Part shown: piece after piece, positions 33,130 through 41,528 of the stretch
How the letters are laid out: every line of letters begins with the position of its first letter
Position numbering within the stretch: position 1 is the stretch's first letter
The notes under the pieces: generated by a model
Databases searched by the model: none
What the model was told of the DNA's origin: nothing
Seen by the model: the letters and a program-made list of their open reading frames with translations, nothing else
NCBI RefSeq assembly: GCF_014701095.1
Contig: NZ_AP023439.1
Span: 4,824,001 to 4,888,000, forward strand
DNA from: Streptomyces tuirus
GTDB lineage: Bacteria; Actinomycetota; Actinomycetes; Streptomycetales; Streptomycetaceae
Direction of reading: 5' to 3'
Length of the DNA: 64,000 nt
Made by a program: the position numbers and the translations under genes

Positions 33130-35622
33130 ATGGGCGGATCAGCGCCACGACGGGACCACCACCTGCCGGCCGAGACGACCAGCTTCGTCGACCGGCGTGG
33201 CGAACTGACCCAGGGCCGCGAACTGCTGGCCCGCGCACGACTGGTGACGCTGACCGGACCGGGCGGTGTCGGCAAGACCCGGCTCGCGGCACGCATCGCG
33301 GCCCGTGTGCGGCGGGCCTTCCCGGACGGTGTGCGCTTCGTCCACCTGTCCGGACTGCACGACCCGGCCCTCGTCCCCCTTGCCGCCGCCGACGCTCTGG
33401 GCCTGCACGACCGCTCCGCCCAGCCGGCTCTGGACGCCCTCGTCGAACAGGTACGGGACCGGCGGCTGCTCCTCGTCGTCGACAACTGCGAGCACCTGGC
33501 GGGTGCGTGCGCCCGGCTCGCCGCGGCCCTGCTGCACGGCACCGAGGGCGTCCGGATCCTCGCCACCAGCCGGCACCGGCTCGGCCTCACCGAGGAGCAC
33601 CTGCTGGAGGTACGGCCGCTGCCGGTACCCGACCCGGACGCCGACCTGTCCGCCGCCGAGGGCTACCCGGCCCTCACGCTCTTCGCCGACCGGGCCGCCG
33701 CCGTCGTCCCCGGCTTCCGCCTCACCCCCGCCAACCGCGCCTCCGTCGCCCGCCTGTGTCACCGCCTGGACGGTCTGCCCCTCGCCATCGAACTCGCCGC
33801 CGTCCGCATGCGCGTCCTCGGCGTCGACCAGCTCCTCGACCGCCTCGACGACCGCTACCGCTTCCTCACCACCGGCAGCCCCGCGGCCCTGCCCCGCCAC
33901 CAGACCCTGCGGGCCGCGGTCGCCTGGAGCCACGACCTGTGCACACTGCCCGAACAGGCCGTATGGGCCCGGCTGTCGGTCCTGGCGGGCAGCTTCGACC
34001 TGGAGACGGCGGAGGCGGTGTGCGCGGACGCGACGCCGCAATCCGTCGCCCGGCCGCCGGAAGGCGCGGGGCACCTCGTTCCGCACCCACACCCGACCGC
34101 CCTGCCCGCGGTGCCGGCCCAGCCCACCGAGCTCCCCGGAACACGCCTCCACCCCGCGGCCGCACCCGCCGGGGCCACCCTCACCCTCCCACCCCCCGGC
34201 CTGCGCACCGACGACGTCCTGGAAGCCGTCGCCGGGCTCGTGGACAAGTCCGTGCTCTGCCGGGAGCCCGGGCCCGGCGGTGTGCGCTACCGGCTGCTCG
34301 ACACCCTGCGGCAGTACGGTCTCGAACAGTTGAGGCGGGTCGCGGGGGAGGAGGAGGCCGCCCGGCGGCGCCAGCGCGACTGGATGCTGCGGCGGGCCGA
34401 GGAGTGCGAGCGCGGCTGGTTCGGGCCCGGGCAGCCGGAGACGGTCGCCCGGCTGCGCGCCGACCGGGACAATCTGCGCGCCGCCCTCGACTTCAGTCTC
34501 TCCGCCCCCGGCGAGACCCTCGCCGGACTGCGTCTCGCCGGCACGCTCTGGTTCTACTGGCACGCCTGCGGCGCCTCCCGGGAAGGCCTGTACTGGCTCG
34601 ACCGGGCCCTGGCCGCCGCCCCAGAGCCGACCCGGGAACGGGCCCGCGGCCTGTGGGTCGCCGGGCTGCTGGCCGCCGCCACCCGGGACTTCCCCCGGGG
34701 CCGCCGCCACGCCACCGAGGCCCTCGCCCTCGCCCGCGCCCTGGGCGACGCCGCCGAGGCCGCCCACGCCGAGTACGTCATCGGCGTCATCCGGCTGTTC
34801 GGCGACGACCTGCCCGGAGCGCTGCGGCACTTCGAGACCACCGTCGCCCGCGGTCCCGTCCCCGGCCAGCACCTCAGCCTCGTCGGCCTCGACCAGGTCG
34901 AACTCGCCTGCGCGCTGGGCTTCCTGGGCGAGACCGAGCGGGCCGTCGAGGTCTGCGAACAGGCCCTCGGGCTGTGCGAGCGGCACGGCGAGCAATGGGT
35001 CAGGTCCTATGTGCTGCGCATACTCGCCCTCGCGCACTCCGTGCGCCGCGACTGGCCCCGGGCCGAACGCCACGGCCGCGAGGCCCTGCGGCTGAAACTC
35101 GCCGTCCACGACGTCATCGGCATCGCCCTCACCCTCGACCTGCTCGCGTCGATCGCCGCCGGACGCGGCGCCCACGAGCACGCCGCCGTGCTGCTGGGCG
35201 GCGCCGACCGCGTCTGGACCGACATCGACACCGGCCGCTGGGGCTCCCACACCCTCAACTCCGTACGCCGGGACAGCGAGGAGCGGGCGGCCCCGGCGCT
35301 CGGCCGCGACGCGTTCGAGCGGGCCCACCGGCGGGGTCACACGCTCGCTCTCGCGGAACTGGTCGGCCACGCCCTCCAGGAGCCGGGCCGCCCCCACCCC
35401 GCGGAGGCCGCCCCGCCGCCGCACGACGACACCACGGTCCGTCTGACCCGCCGCGAGACCGAGGTCGCCCGGCTCGTCGCCGAGGGGCTCGCCAACCAGC
35501 AGATCGCGGACCGCCTGGTGATCGCCCGCCGCACGGCCGAAGGCCATGTGGAACGCATCCTCAGCAAGCTCGGCTTCAGCAACCGCAGCCAGATCGCCGC
35601 CTGGATGACGGCACAGCGCTGA
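33130..35622 (+). CDS. Large ATP-binding LuxR-family regulator (LAL/STAND type)
   Basis: 830 residues. An N-terminal NTPase domain has the P-loop LTGPGGVGKTRLA (Lys49), Walker B LLLVVDNCEH and the ATSRHRLGLTEEH segment. A winged-helix region with GLVDKSVLCRE and LLDTLRQYGLEQL follows, then TPR-like helical repeats (about 470-740). A C-terminal LuxR helix-turn-helix has LTRRETEVARLVAEGLANQQ and RILSKLGFSNRSQIAAWM. Such proteins sense a ligand through the repeats and activate transcription with ATP. The locus also encodes an RsbA-like and an RsbW-like protein, so it may control a stress or developmental response. A Pro/His-rich insert lies at about 310-360. Confidence 0.9.
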   Translation: MGGSAPRRDHHLPAETTSFVDRRGELTQGRELLARARLVTLTGPGGVGKTRLAARIAARVRRAFPDGVRFVHLSGLHDPALVPLAAADALGLHDRSAQPALDALVEQVRDRRLLLVVDNCEHLAGACARLAAALLHGTEGVRILATSRHRLGLTEEHLLEVRPLPVPDPDADLSAAEGYPALTLFADRAAAVVPGFRLTPANRASVARLCHRLDGLPLAIELAAVRMRVLGVDQLLDRLDDRYRFLTTGSPAALPRHQTLRAAVAWSHDLCTLPEQAVWARLSVLAGSFDLETAEAVCADATPQSVARPPEGAGHLVPHPHPTALPAVPAQPTELPGTRLHPAAAPAGATLTLPPPGLRTDDVLEAVAGLVDKSVLCREPGPGGVRYRLLDTLRQYGLEQLRRVAGEEEAARRRQRDWMLRRAEECERGWFGPGQPETVARLRADRDNLRAALDFSLSAPGETLAGLRLAGTLWFYWHACGASREGLYWLDRALAAAPEPTRERARGLWVAGLLAAATRDFPRGRRHATEALALARALGDAAEAAHAEYVIGVIRLFGDDLPGALRHFETTVARGPVPGQHLSLVGLDQVELACALGFLGETERAVEVCEQALGLCERHGEQWVRSYVLRILALAHSVRRDWPRAERHGREALRLKLAVHDVIGIALTLDLLASIAAGRGAHEHAAVLLGGADRVWTDIDTGRWGSHTLNSVRRDSEERAAPALGRDAFERAHRRGHTLALAELVGHALQEPGRPHPAEAAPPPHDDTTVRLTRRETEVARLVAEGLANQQIADRLVIARRTAEGHVERILSKLGFSNRSQIAAWMTAQR

Positions 35623-35669
35623 CCCGCCCGCACTCCCGCCCCGCACCCACACCCACCCGAGGGGATCAC

Positions 35670-36569
35670 GTGACCACCGCAGAACCCAGCCTGTTCGACC
35701 ACCGCATGGCCGTCTTCGACTCCGACGACGGCTTCGTGAACGCCACCCTGCCCTTCCTCGGCGAAGGCCTCGGCGCCTCCGGCGAGCCGCCCCCGGTGGC
35801 CGTCGCCGCCCCGTACAACCTGGACCTCCTGCGCGACGCCCTCGGCCCCGACGCGAAGGACGTCACCTGCATCCCCCACACCGACTGGTACACCGGCTCC
35901 GCCGCCAACGCCATCGCCCAGGCCGCCTCCTACCTCACCGCGAACGCCGGCCCCGGCGGCCGGCTCCACCTCGTCATGGAGCCGATGTGGAGCGGACGCG
36001 CCGGCCGCTCGGCCCGCGAGACCACCGAATGGATCCGCTACGAGGCCCTCGCCAACCTCCTCTTCGCGCCCATGGCCACGACCGCCTTGTGCGCCTACGA
36101 CACCCGCACCGCCGGGCCCGCCGTCGTCGCCGCGGCCCGCCGCGCGCACCCCGACACGGAGGTCTACGAGGACCCGCCGCGGCTCGCCGCCGAACTCGAC
36201 GCCGTCCCCCTGCCGTCGCCCCCGGCCGGTGCGCTGTCCCTCGCGGAGCCGCGCACCGCGACCGTGCAGAGCTGGGCGGTCGGGCGCGGACTGCCCGCCG
36301 CGGACGCCGAGTTGTTCGCCGCGGCCGTGGCGGAGACCGCGGCGGCCCTCGCGCCCCTCGGCGGTGAACTCCTGCTGTGGGGCGAGGCACCCGCCTGCGT
36401 CGCCGAACTGCGCTCGGCACGCCGGCTCGACGATCCGCTCGCCGGTTTCGTCCCGCCGGCCGACGGCCCGGATCCGGGCCCGGGGCTGTGGTACGCGCGT
36501 CAGGTCTGCGCGTACGTGGACATCCGCGACGACGCCCGGGGAGCGACGGTCCGTCTCCAGTACGCATAG
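35670..36569 (+). CDS. MEDS-domain RsbA-type sensor/anti-sigma regulatory protein
   Basis: 299 residues from GTG 35670 (GAGGGG before it). Residues 8-180 form a MEDS (DcmR sensory) domain: FDHRMAVFDSDDGFVNATLP, AAPYNLDLLRDALG, MEPMWSGR. Residues 190-299 form a degenerate histidine-kinase-like fold in which the G2 box remains as GPGLWYARQVCAYVDIRD. This build is that of RsbA-like regulators found beside RsbW/RsbV switches. It lies between the LuxR-type regulator and a stand-alone ATPase, 47 and 80 bases away, all rightward. Confidence 0.85.
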   Translation: MTTAEPSLFDHRMAVFDSDDGFVNATLPFLGEGLGASGEPPPVAVAAPYNLDLLRDALGPDAKDVTCIPHTDWYTGSAANAIAQAASYLTANAGPGGRLHLVMEPMWSGRAGRSARETTEWIRYEALANLLFAPMATTALCAYDTRTAGPAVVAAARRAHPDTEVYEDPPRLAAELDAVPLPSPPAGALSLAEPRTATVQSWAVGRGLPAADAELFAAAVAETAAALAPLGGELLLWGEAPACVAELRSARRLDDPLAGFVPPADGPDPGPGLWYARQVCAYVDIRDDARGATVRLQYA

Positions 36570-36573
36570 CCCC

Positions 36574-36593
36574 CTACCTGCACAAGCAGGTAG
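36574..36593. promoter_or_regulatory. Perfect hairpin after the MEDS gene
   Basis: CTACCTGC (36574-36581), 4-base loop, GCAGGTAG (36586-36593), directly after the MEDS stop and 56 bases before the RsbW-like ATG. With a second GGTAG just beyond (36600-36604) it could be an operator or an attenuating hairpin. Confidence 0.45.
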
Positions 36594-36649
36594 CGGATCG
36601 GGTAGTCCTCCCCCTGTGCCGGACCACCCCCGGGGATCACCCTGGACCC

Positions 36650-37132
36650 ATGCTGCAACTCTCCGGGCGGCACCTGCCGGACCCCGACGCCCGCTACGGC
36701 CCGTTCCCGCAACCGCCCCTGGGAGCAGGCCACCTGAGTGTCGAGTACGCACCCCGGCCCTCCGCCGTCCGCGAGGCACGCGCGGAGGTCCGCAGGCAGT
36801 TGGAGGGCTGGGGGCTCGGCGAGGACGGCGAGGTCGCGGACGTGGCCGAACTGCTCGTCGGCGAACTGGCCACCAACGCCCTGGTACACGCCCGGAGCGG
36901 CTTCCGTCTCACCCTCTTCGCCGCGCACGGCGTGCTGCGCTGCGAGGTCGCCGACGCCGAACGCCGCGTGCCGCGGGTGGTGGACGCGGGCACCGGGGAG
37001 AACGGCCGCGGAATGTTCCTGGTGGACGCGCTCGCCCAGCGCTGGGGCTGCCAACGGGACGGGCCGGGCAAGACCGTGTGGTTCGAGCTCGGCACGTGCG
37101 GATCGAACGGCTGCGGTCGGCGACAGCCGTGA
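36650..37132 (+). CDS. RsbW-like ATP-binding (anti-sigma type) protein
   Basis: 160 residues. Histidine-kinase-like ATPase fold: N box ELLVGELATNALVHARSG, G1 region VADAERRVPRVVDAG, G2 GENGRGMFLVDALAQRWG, then GPGKTVWFEL. No other domain. In combination with the MEDS/RsbA-like gene just upstream it could form a partner switch that holds a sigma factor; no sigma or STAS gene is in this stretch. Distinct from the second such ATPase at 12914-13381. Confidence 0.87.
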   Translation: MLQLSGRHLPDPDARYGPFPQPPLGAGHLSVEYAPRPSAVREARAEVRRQLEGWGLGEDGEVADVAELLVGELATNALVHARSGFRLTLFAAHGVLRCEVADAERRVPRVVDAGTGENGRGMFLVDALAQRWGCQRDGPGKTVWFELGTCGSNGCGRRQP

Positions 37133-37234
37133 CGCTCCGCTGGGCCTGACCGGGCGGGGTGTCCTACGGGCATCGCGTGAAGATCCGGTCAGGCCCTCTT
37201 GTCCTGCGGGCGCCTTTGGGCTTTCTTGACCTGC

Positions 37235-38551
37235 ATGGCGGACACCACGGGAAACACCACCGAGAACGAGGCCATCCAACCCCCGCAGCCCCGGAAAGCG
37301 AGTTGGAGACACATCGGTCCGGGCATCGTCGTCGCGGCGACCGGTGTCGGCGCCGGTGACCTGGTCGCCACGCTGATCGCGGGCAGCAACTTCGGCTACA
37401 CCCTTCTGTGGGCCGCGATCATCGGCTGCCTGGTGAAGATCTCCCTGGCCGAGGCGGCCGGCCGCTGGCATTTGTCCACGGGCCGCACCCTGTTCGACGG
37501 CTGGGCGAGTCTCGGCCGCTGGACGACCTGGTTCTTCGCGGTCTACGTCGTGGTGTGGGGCTTCGTCTACGGCGCCGCGGCGATGTCGTCGAGCGCGCTG
37601 CCGTTGCAGGCCCTGTTCCCGGACGTGATGGACCTCAAGTGGTGGGGCATCGCCTGCGGCCTGGTCGGTCTGGTCTTCGTCTGGTTCAACAAGTACGCGG
37701 TGTTCGAGAAGGTCATGACGGTCCTGGTGGGCGTCATGTTCGTGGTGACGGTGTACCTCGCGATCCGGGTCACGCCGAACATCGCCGACGCCTTCGCCGG
37801 GCTCCTGCCGGTGCTGCCGGACGAGAAGGACTCCATCCTCAACACGCTGGGCCTGATCGGCGGTGTGGGCGGCACGATCACGCTCGCGGCCTACGGCTAC
37901 TGGGTCAACGCCAAGGGCTGGACCGACACGAGCTGGATGAAGGTCATGCGGCTGGACAACCGCGTCGCCTACGCCACGACCGGCATCTTCGTCATCGCCA
38001 TGCTGTTCGTCGGCGCGGAGCTGCTCCACTCGGCGAACGTCGCCATCGCGAGCGGCGACAAGGGCCTGATCCAGCTGGGCGACATCCTGGAGGAGGAGTA
38101 CGGCTCGGCCACCGCCAAGTTCTTCCTGATCGGCTTCTTCGCCACGTCCTTCACCTCGCTGATCGGCGTCTGGCACGGCGTGAGCCTGATGTTCGCCGAC
38201 TTCGTGGCCCGCCTGTCGGGCACCGGCCAGGCCAAGGGCGAGGAAGTCGCCTCCGGGACCCGCGAACGCTCCTGGCCGTTCCGCGCCTACCTGCTCTGGC
38301 TGACTTTCCCGCCGATGATCCTGCTCTTCGAGGGCCAGCCCTTCCGGCTGATCATCATCTACGGAGTGCTCGGCGCGGCCTTCCTGCCCTTCCTGGCCGC
38401 CACCCTGATCTGGCTCCTCAACTCCTCCCGCACACCCCGGGAGTGGCGCAACGGCCTCCTGAGCAACGCCATGCTCGCCGTCGCCGGCCTGCTGTTCCTG
38501 GTCCTGTGCGTGAAGCAGATCTGGGACCAGCCGTGGGGCGAGTTCTTCTGA
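37235..38551 (+). CDS. Nramp-related membrane transporter lacking the canonical metal motifs
   Basis: 438 residues, about 11 helices, from ATG 37235. The overall fold is Nramp-like (HIGPGIVVAATGVGAGDLVA at the first helix; the central GLIGGVGGTITLAAYGYWV). However, the metal-binding DPGN of helix 1 is replaced by GAGD (residues 39-42), and the MPH motif of helix 6 is absent, with AAYGYW in its place. It therefore belongs with the Nramp-related clade whose substrate is not ordinary Mn/Fe; Mg, Al or an organic ion are possibilities. It probably couples transport to protons. Confidence 0.83.
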   Translation: MADTTGNTTENEAIQPPQPRKASWRHIGPGIVVAATGVGAGDLVATLIAGSNFGYTLLWAAIIGCLVKISLAEAAGRWHLSTGRTLFDGWASLGRWTTWFFAVYVVVWGFVYGAAAMSSSALPLQALFPDVMDLKWWGIACGLVGLVFVWFNKYAVFEKVMTVLVGVMFVVTVYLAIRVTPNIADAFAGLLPVLPDEKDSILNTLGLIGGVGGTITLAAYGYWVNAKGWTDTSWMKVMRLDNRVAYATTGIFVIAMLFVGAELLHSANVAIASGDKGLIQLGDILEEEYGSATAKFFLIGFFATSFTSLIGVWHGVSLMFADFVARLSGTGQAKGEEVASGTRERSWPFRAYLLWLTFPPMILLFEGQPFRLIIIYGVLGAAFLPFLAATLIWLLNSSRTPREWRNGLLSNAMLAVAGLLFLVLCVKQIWDQPWGEFF

Positions 38552-38568
38552 GGCGGGAGAATGGCCGG

Positions 38569-38979
38569 ATGACCCAGCAGCCGCCACCCGGCCCGGGCTT
38601 CGGCCCGCCCCCGCCGCAGTACGCGCCGCTCCCGCCGCAGTACGCGCCGCCTCCGCCGCCGTACGCCCAGGCGCCGCCGCCGCAGCAACCGGCGGCGGCG
38701 GGCCCGGACTTCCTGGCCGTCGACAAGCGCAACGCGGTCGTCGTCGACGCGTCCGGCGTGGCCTTCGAGACCTCCGGCCTCACGGTCGAGTTCAGCTGGC
38801 CGGAGATCCGAAGCGTCCACTACCGGGCGAGCCCGGACGGCAAGGCGCTGATGGTCGCCGTGGTCCACGTGGACGGCAGGTTCTACGAGTGCGTGGTGGA
38901 GGCAAGGCCCAGGACGCGGCTCCAGGAGTGGTTCCCGCAGCTGGCCTGGGTCCTCGGCCACTACCGCCCGCTGGGATAG
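38569..38979 (+). CDS. Proline-rich protein with a shared PH-like domain of unknown function (paralogue 2)
   Basis: 136 residues. Residues 1-48 are Pro/Gln/Tyr repeats (PPQYAP, PPPYAQ). Residues 50-136 form a beta-rich domain (DKRNAVVVDASGVAFETS, FSWPEIRSVHYRA, LQEWFPQLAWVLGHYR) paralogous to the domain encoded at 30939-31505. The gene begins 17 bases after the Nramp-like gene and is probably in its operon. Function unknown; the domain may bind a peptide or lipid as PH-like folds do. Confidence 0.75.
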   Translation: MTQQPPPGPGFGPPPPQYAPLPPQYAPPPPPYAQAPPPQQPAAAGPDFLAVDKRNAVVVDASGVAFETSGLTVEFSWPEIRSVHYRASPDGKALMVAVVHVDGRFYECVVEARPRTRLQEWFPQLAWVLGHYRPLG

Positions 38980-38985
38980 GGCCCG

Positions 38986-40674
38986 CTACGGCAGCCCGTG
39001 CACATGCGGCCCCACCGCGTTGGACCAGGCGTTGCCGGCCGTCGCGTCCCAGTTGGTGGACCAGGTCATCGCGCCGCGCAGACCGGGGTACGTCCGGGGC
39101 GGCTTGAAGGATCCGCACCCGGTGCCCTTGGCCAGACAGTCCAGGGCGTTGTTCACCACGGTCGGTGAGACGTAGCCGCTGCCCGCGCCCCGGGTGGAGG
39201 CGGGCAGGCCGAGCCCGACCTGGGACGGGGCCAGGCCGCCCTCCAGCTGGATGCAGGCCAGGGCCGTCAGGAAGTCGACCGAGCCCTGGCTGTAGACCTT
39301 GCCGTCGCAGCCCAGCATGGAACCGCTGTTGTAGTACTGCATGTTGACGACCGTGAGGATGTCCTTGATGTTCAGGGCCGTCTGGAAGTAGGAGTTCGAC
39401 GTCGACTGCATGTCGATGGTCTGCGGCGCCATCGTGATGATCAGCGACGAGCCGGCCTTCGCCGAGAGCGAGCGCAGCGCCTGCGTCATGTAGGTCGCGT
39501 TGAGGCCGTTCTCCAGGTCGATGTCGACGCCGTCGAAGCCGTAGGTCTGCATCAGGGAGTACACGCTGTTCGCGAAGTTCGCCGCCGACGCGGCGTCGTT
39601 CACCGCCACCGTGCCGCGTTCGCCGCCGACCGAGACGATGACCTTCTTCCCGGCGGCCTGCTTGGCCCGGATATCGGCCTTGAACTGGTCGACGGTGTAG
39701 CCGCCGAGACCGGCCGAGTCGAGGTTGAAGGTGACCGCGCCCGGCGTCGAGGTCGCGTCCGCGAAGGCGACGGCGATGATGTCGTACTGCGCCTGGACGT
39801 CGGAGAGTTTCTGGACCGTCGCGCCGTTGTCGAAGTTCTGCCAGTAGCCGGTCACCGCGTGCTTGGGCAGCGCGGGGCCGGGGCCGTTCGGCTTGCTCGT
39901 GGTGCCCGTCACCGCCGCCGACTTCGGCGACTCACCGGCCCCGTTCGTCGCCGTGACCTGGAAGGAGTACGACGTCGAGGCCGCGAGCCCGGTCACGGTC
40001 GCCGAGGTGCCCGAGACCGCGGTCACCTTCGTGCCGTCGCGGTAGACGGTGTAACCCGTCGCCCCGGAGACGGCGTTCCAGGCCAGCGACACCGACGAGG
40101 ACGTCGTGCCGGAGACGTTCAGGCCGGCCGGCGCGGACGGGATCGTCGGGCCCGGGTCCGTGCCCCCGCCGCCGTCGGGGCCGAACACCGACACGTCGTC
40201 CGCGTAGTACGCCGCCTGCCCGTACCAGCCGTGCGTGTACACCGTCACCGAGGTCGTGGAGGAGCCCGTGGTGAAGGTGGTCGACAGCTGCTTCCAGGAC
40301 GAGGAGTCGGGCGTCCAGGTGGACACGTCCGTCGTGCCGGTGCCGGTCACGCCGAGGTAGGCGTACCCGCCCCGGACCCAGGCGCCCAGGCTGTACGTCG
40401 AGTTGGGCTTCACCCGCACCGTCTGGGCGCACCGGGCGTTGTCCTGCCCCGACGGGGTCGCCCGGAGCGCGGCAGCGCCGGTGCGCACCGGGGAGGAGAC
40501 CGTCGTACCGCTGCCCGCCGAGCAGGTCCAGTCGCTCAGGCCCGATTCGAAGCCGGCGTTCCTGGCGTTGTTGACGTCGGCGGCGCTGGCCTGGCCGACG
40601 GTCGTGAGGGTGAGGGCCAGGGCAGCCGTGACGGCACCCGACCAGAACCGCAGGGATCGTCTGTGTGGGGACAT
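38986..40674 (-). CDS. Secreted chitinase, GH18, with CBM and fibronectin III domains
   Basis: 562 residues. Signal peptide ending QASA-A (about 31). Residues 33-165 are a CBM16/CBM4-like sandwich (ARNAGFESGLSDWTC). A Gly/Asp/Pro linker, a fibronectin III domain (about 180-265) and a GH18 barrel follow. The barrel active site FDGVDIDLENG has catalytic Glu388; GYWQNF and the end RGAMTWSTNWD are typical of Streptomyces family 18 chitinases. It cleaves chitin with retention. The promoter holds two DasR-like boxes and there is no ribosome site, so it is probably chitin/GlcNAc-controlled and leaderless. Confidence 0.95.
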   Translation of the reverse strand: MSPHRRSLRFWSGAVTAALALTLTTVGQASAADVNNARNAGFESGLSDWTCSAGSGTTVSSPVRTGAAALRATPSGQDNARCAQTVRVKPNSTYSLGAWVRGGYAYLGVTGTGTTDVSTWTPDSSSWKQLSTTFTTGSSTTSVTVYTHGWYGQAAYYADDVSVFGPDGGGGTDPGPTIPSAPAGLNVSGTTSSSVSLAWNAVSGATGYTVYRDGTKVTAVSGTSATVTGLAASTSYSFQVTATNGAGESPKSAAVTGTTSKPNGPGPALPKHAVTGYWQNFDNGATVQKLSDVQAQYDIIAVAFADATSTPGAVTFNLDSAGLGGYTVDQFKADIRAKQAAGKKVIVSVGGERGTVAVNDAASAANFANSVYSLMQTYGFDGVDIDLENGLNATYMTQALRSLSAKAGSSLIITMAPQTIDMQSTSNSYFQTALNIKDILTVVNMQYYNSGSMLGCDGKVYSQGSVDFLTALACIQLEGGLAPSQVGLGLPASTRGAGSGYVSPTVVNNALDCLAKGTGCGSFKPPRTYPGLRGAMTWSTNWDATAGNAWSNAVGPHVHGLP

Positions 40675-40680
40675 GACAAG

Positions 40681-40722
40681 AAAATGGTCCAGACCAAAGC
40701 GGCTGTCAAGAGGTCCAGACCA
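40681..40722 (-). promoter_or_regulatory. Chitinase promoter with two DasR-like direct repeats
   Basis: Read leftward: TGGTCTGGACCT (40722-40711), TTGACA as -35 (40709-40704), 17 bases, CATTTT as -10 (40686-40681), with the second repeat TGGTCTGGACCA (40696-40685) lying between the two elements. Twelve-base repeats of this wording are known in Streptomyces chitinase promoters and resemble the dre site of DasR. The -10 is only 6 bases from the ATG, implying a leaderless mRNA. Confidence 0.8.
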
Positions 40723-41095
40723 ACCTGTCGAGCAGCAGTCCCACCGCGCATCCGCCCAGCAGCACCACGGCCGACATCCAGAACGCCGCGCCCGCCGGGT
40801 CCAGCACGCTCGGCCGCAGCGCCAGCAGCAGCACCTGTGCCGCCGCCGGGACCGCGCAGGCTGCGAGCAGGTGCCGCACCGGCAGGTCCCGCCACGGCTG
40901 CGGATGCACCCGCGCCGCCGCCCAGGTGGCCAGCACGACACACACCAGGTTCGGCAGGTGCACCAGCGCCAGCGCGGCCCCGAACGAACCGACGCCCTCC
41001 GGGCCGACCAGCGGATCGTGAATCAGCGTCACCTGGACGTACTCGGTGAGGACGAGCACCACGATGCCGACGGCCCAGCAGCGCACGAGCGTCAT
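40706..41095 (-). CDS. Small four-helix membrane protein
   Basis: 129 residues from ATG 41095, overlapping the upstream DUF3592 stop by 4 bases (ATGA). Four hydrophobic helices, short loops, ending DRLVWTS. No family recognised. Its 3' end runs into the first DasR-like repeat of the chitinase promoter, so the two transcription units abut. Confidence 0.7.
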   Translation of the reverse strand: MTLVRCWAVGIVVLVLTEYVQVTLIHDPLVGPEGVGSFGAALALVHLPNLVCVVLATWAAARVHPQPWRDLPVRHLLAACAVPAAAQVLLLALRPSVLDPAGAAFWMSAVVLLGGCAVGLLLDRLVWTS

Positions 41096-41526
41096 GGGTT
41101 GCCCCCGGTGATCTCGAAGAAGAGCAGGAGCGCGAAACCGGCCGCGGCCATGCCGCAGCCCGCGGCCAGGGCCAGCGACTGGAGCACCGGGGACCAGCTG
41201 CCCCGGCCCGCGACCGTCGCCGTGCCTTCCGGGTCGCGCGGGTCGTAGGTGACGGTGACCGGGCTGCCCTCCGACGTCGACGGGCCCGCCAGCTCCTCGA
41301 ACTCCACCCGCGCGCCGTCCGCCGTACGGAAGGCGAAGAAGTGCCGCCGGGCGTCGGAGCGCTGATAGGGCTCCGTCTCCACCCGGACGCAGCTGCCGTC
41401 CGCCCGGACACCGCGCCGCAGGACCCGCGTCACTGTCACCAGCCGCCGCGCGTACCTCCACGACAGCGCGCCGAACAGCGCGACGAGCAGGGCGAGTACG
41501 ACGTATCCGGCGCCCGGCACCTCCAC
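41092..41526 (-). CDS. DUF3592-type membrane protein
   Basis: 144 residues from GTG 41526, 2 bases after the preceding lipoprotein stop. Two membrane helices (about 5-25 and 115-140) enclose an outer beta domain with YQRSDARRHFFAFRTADG and GSPVTVTYDPRDPEGTA, the DUF3592 hallmark. Role unknown. It sits in an operon of three small envelope genes downstream of the Flp-leader protein. Confidence 0.78.
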   Translation of the reverse strand: MEVPGAGYVVLALLVALFGALSWRYARRLVTVTRVLRRGVRADGSCVRVETEPYQRSDARRHFFAFRTADGARVEFEELAGPSTSEGSPVTVTYDPRDPEGTATVAGRGSWSPVLQSLALAAGCGMAAAGFALLLFFEITGGNP

Positions 41527-41528
41527 GG

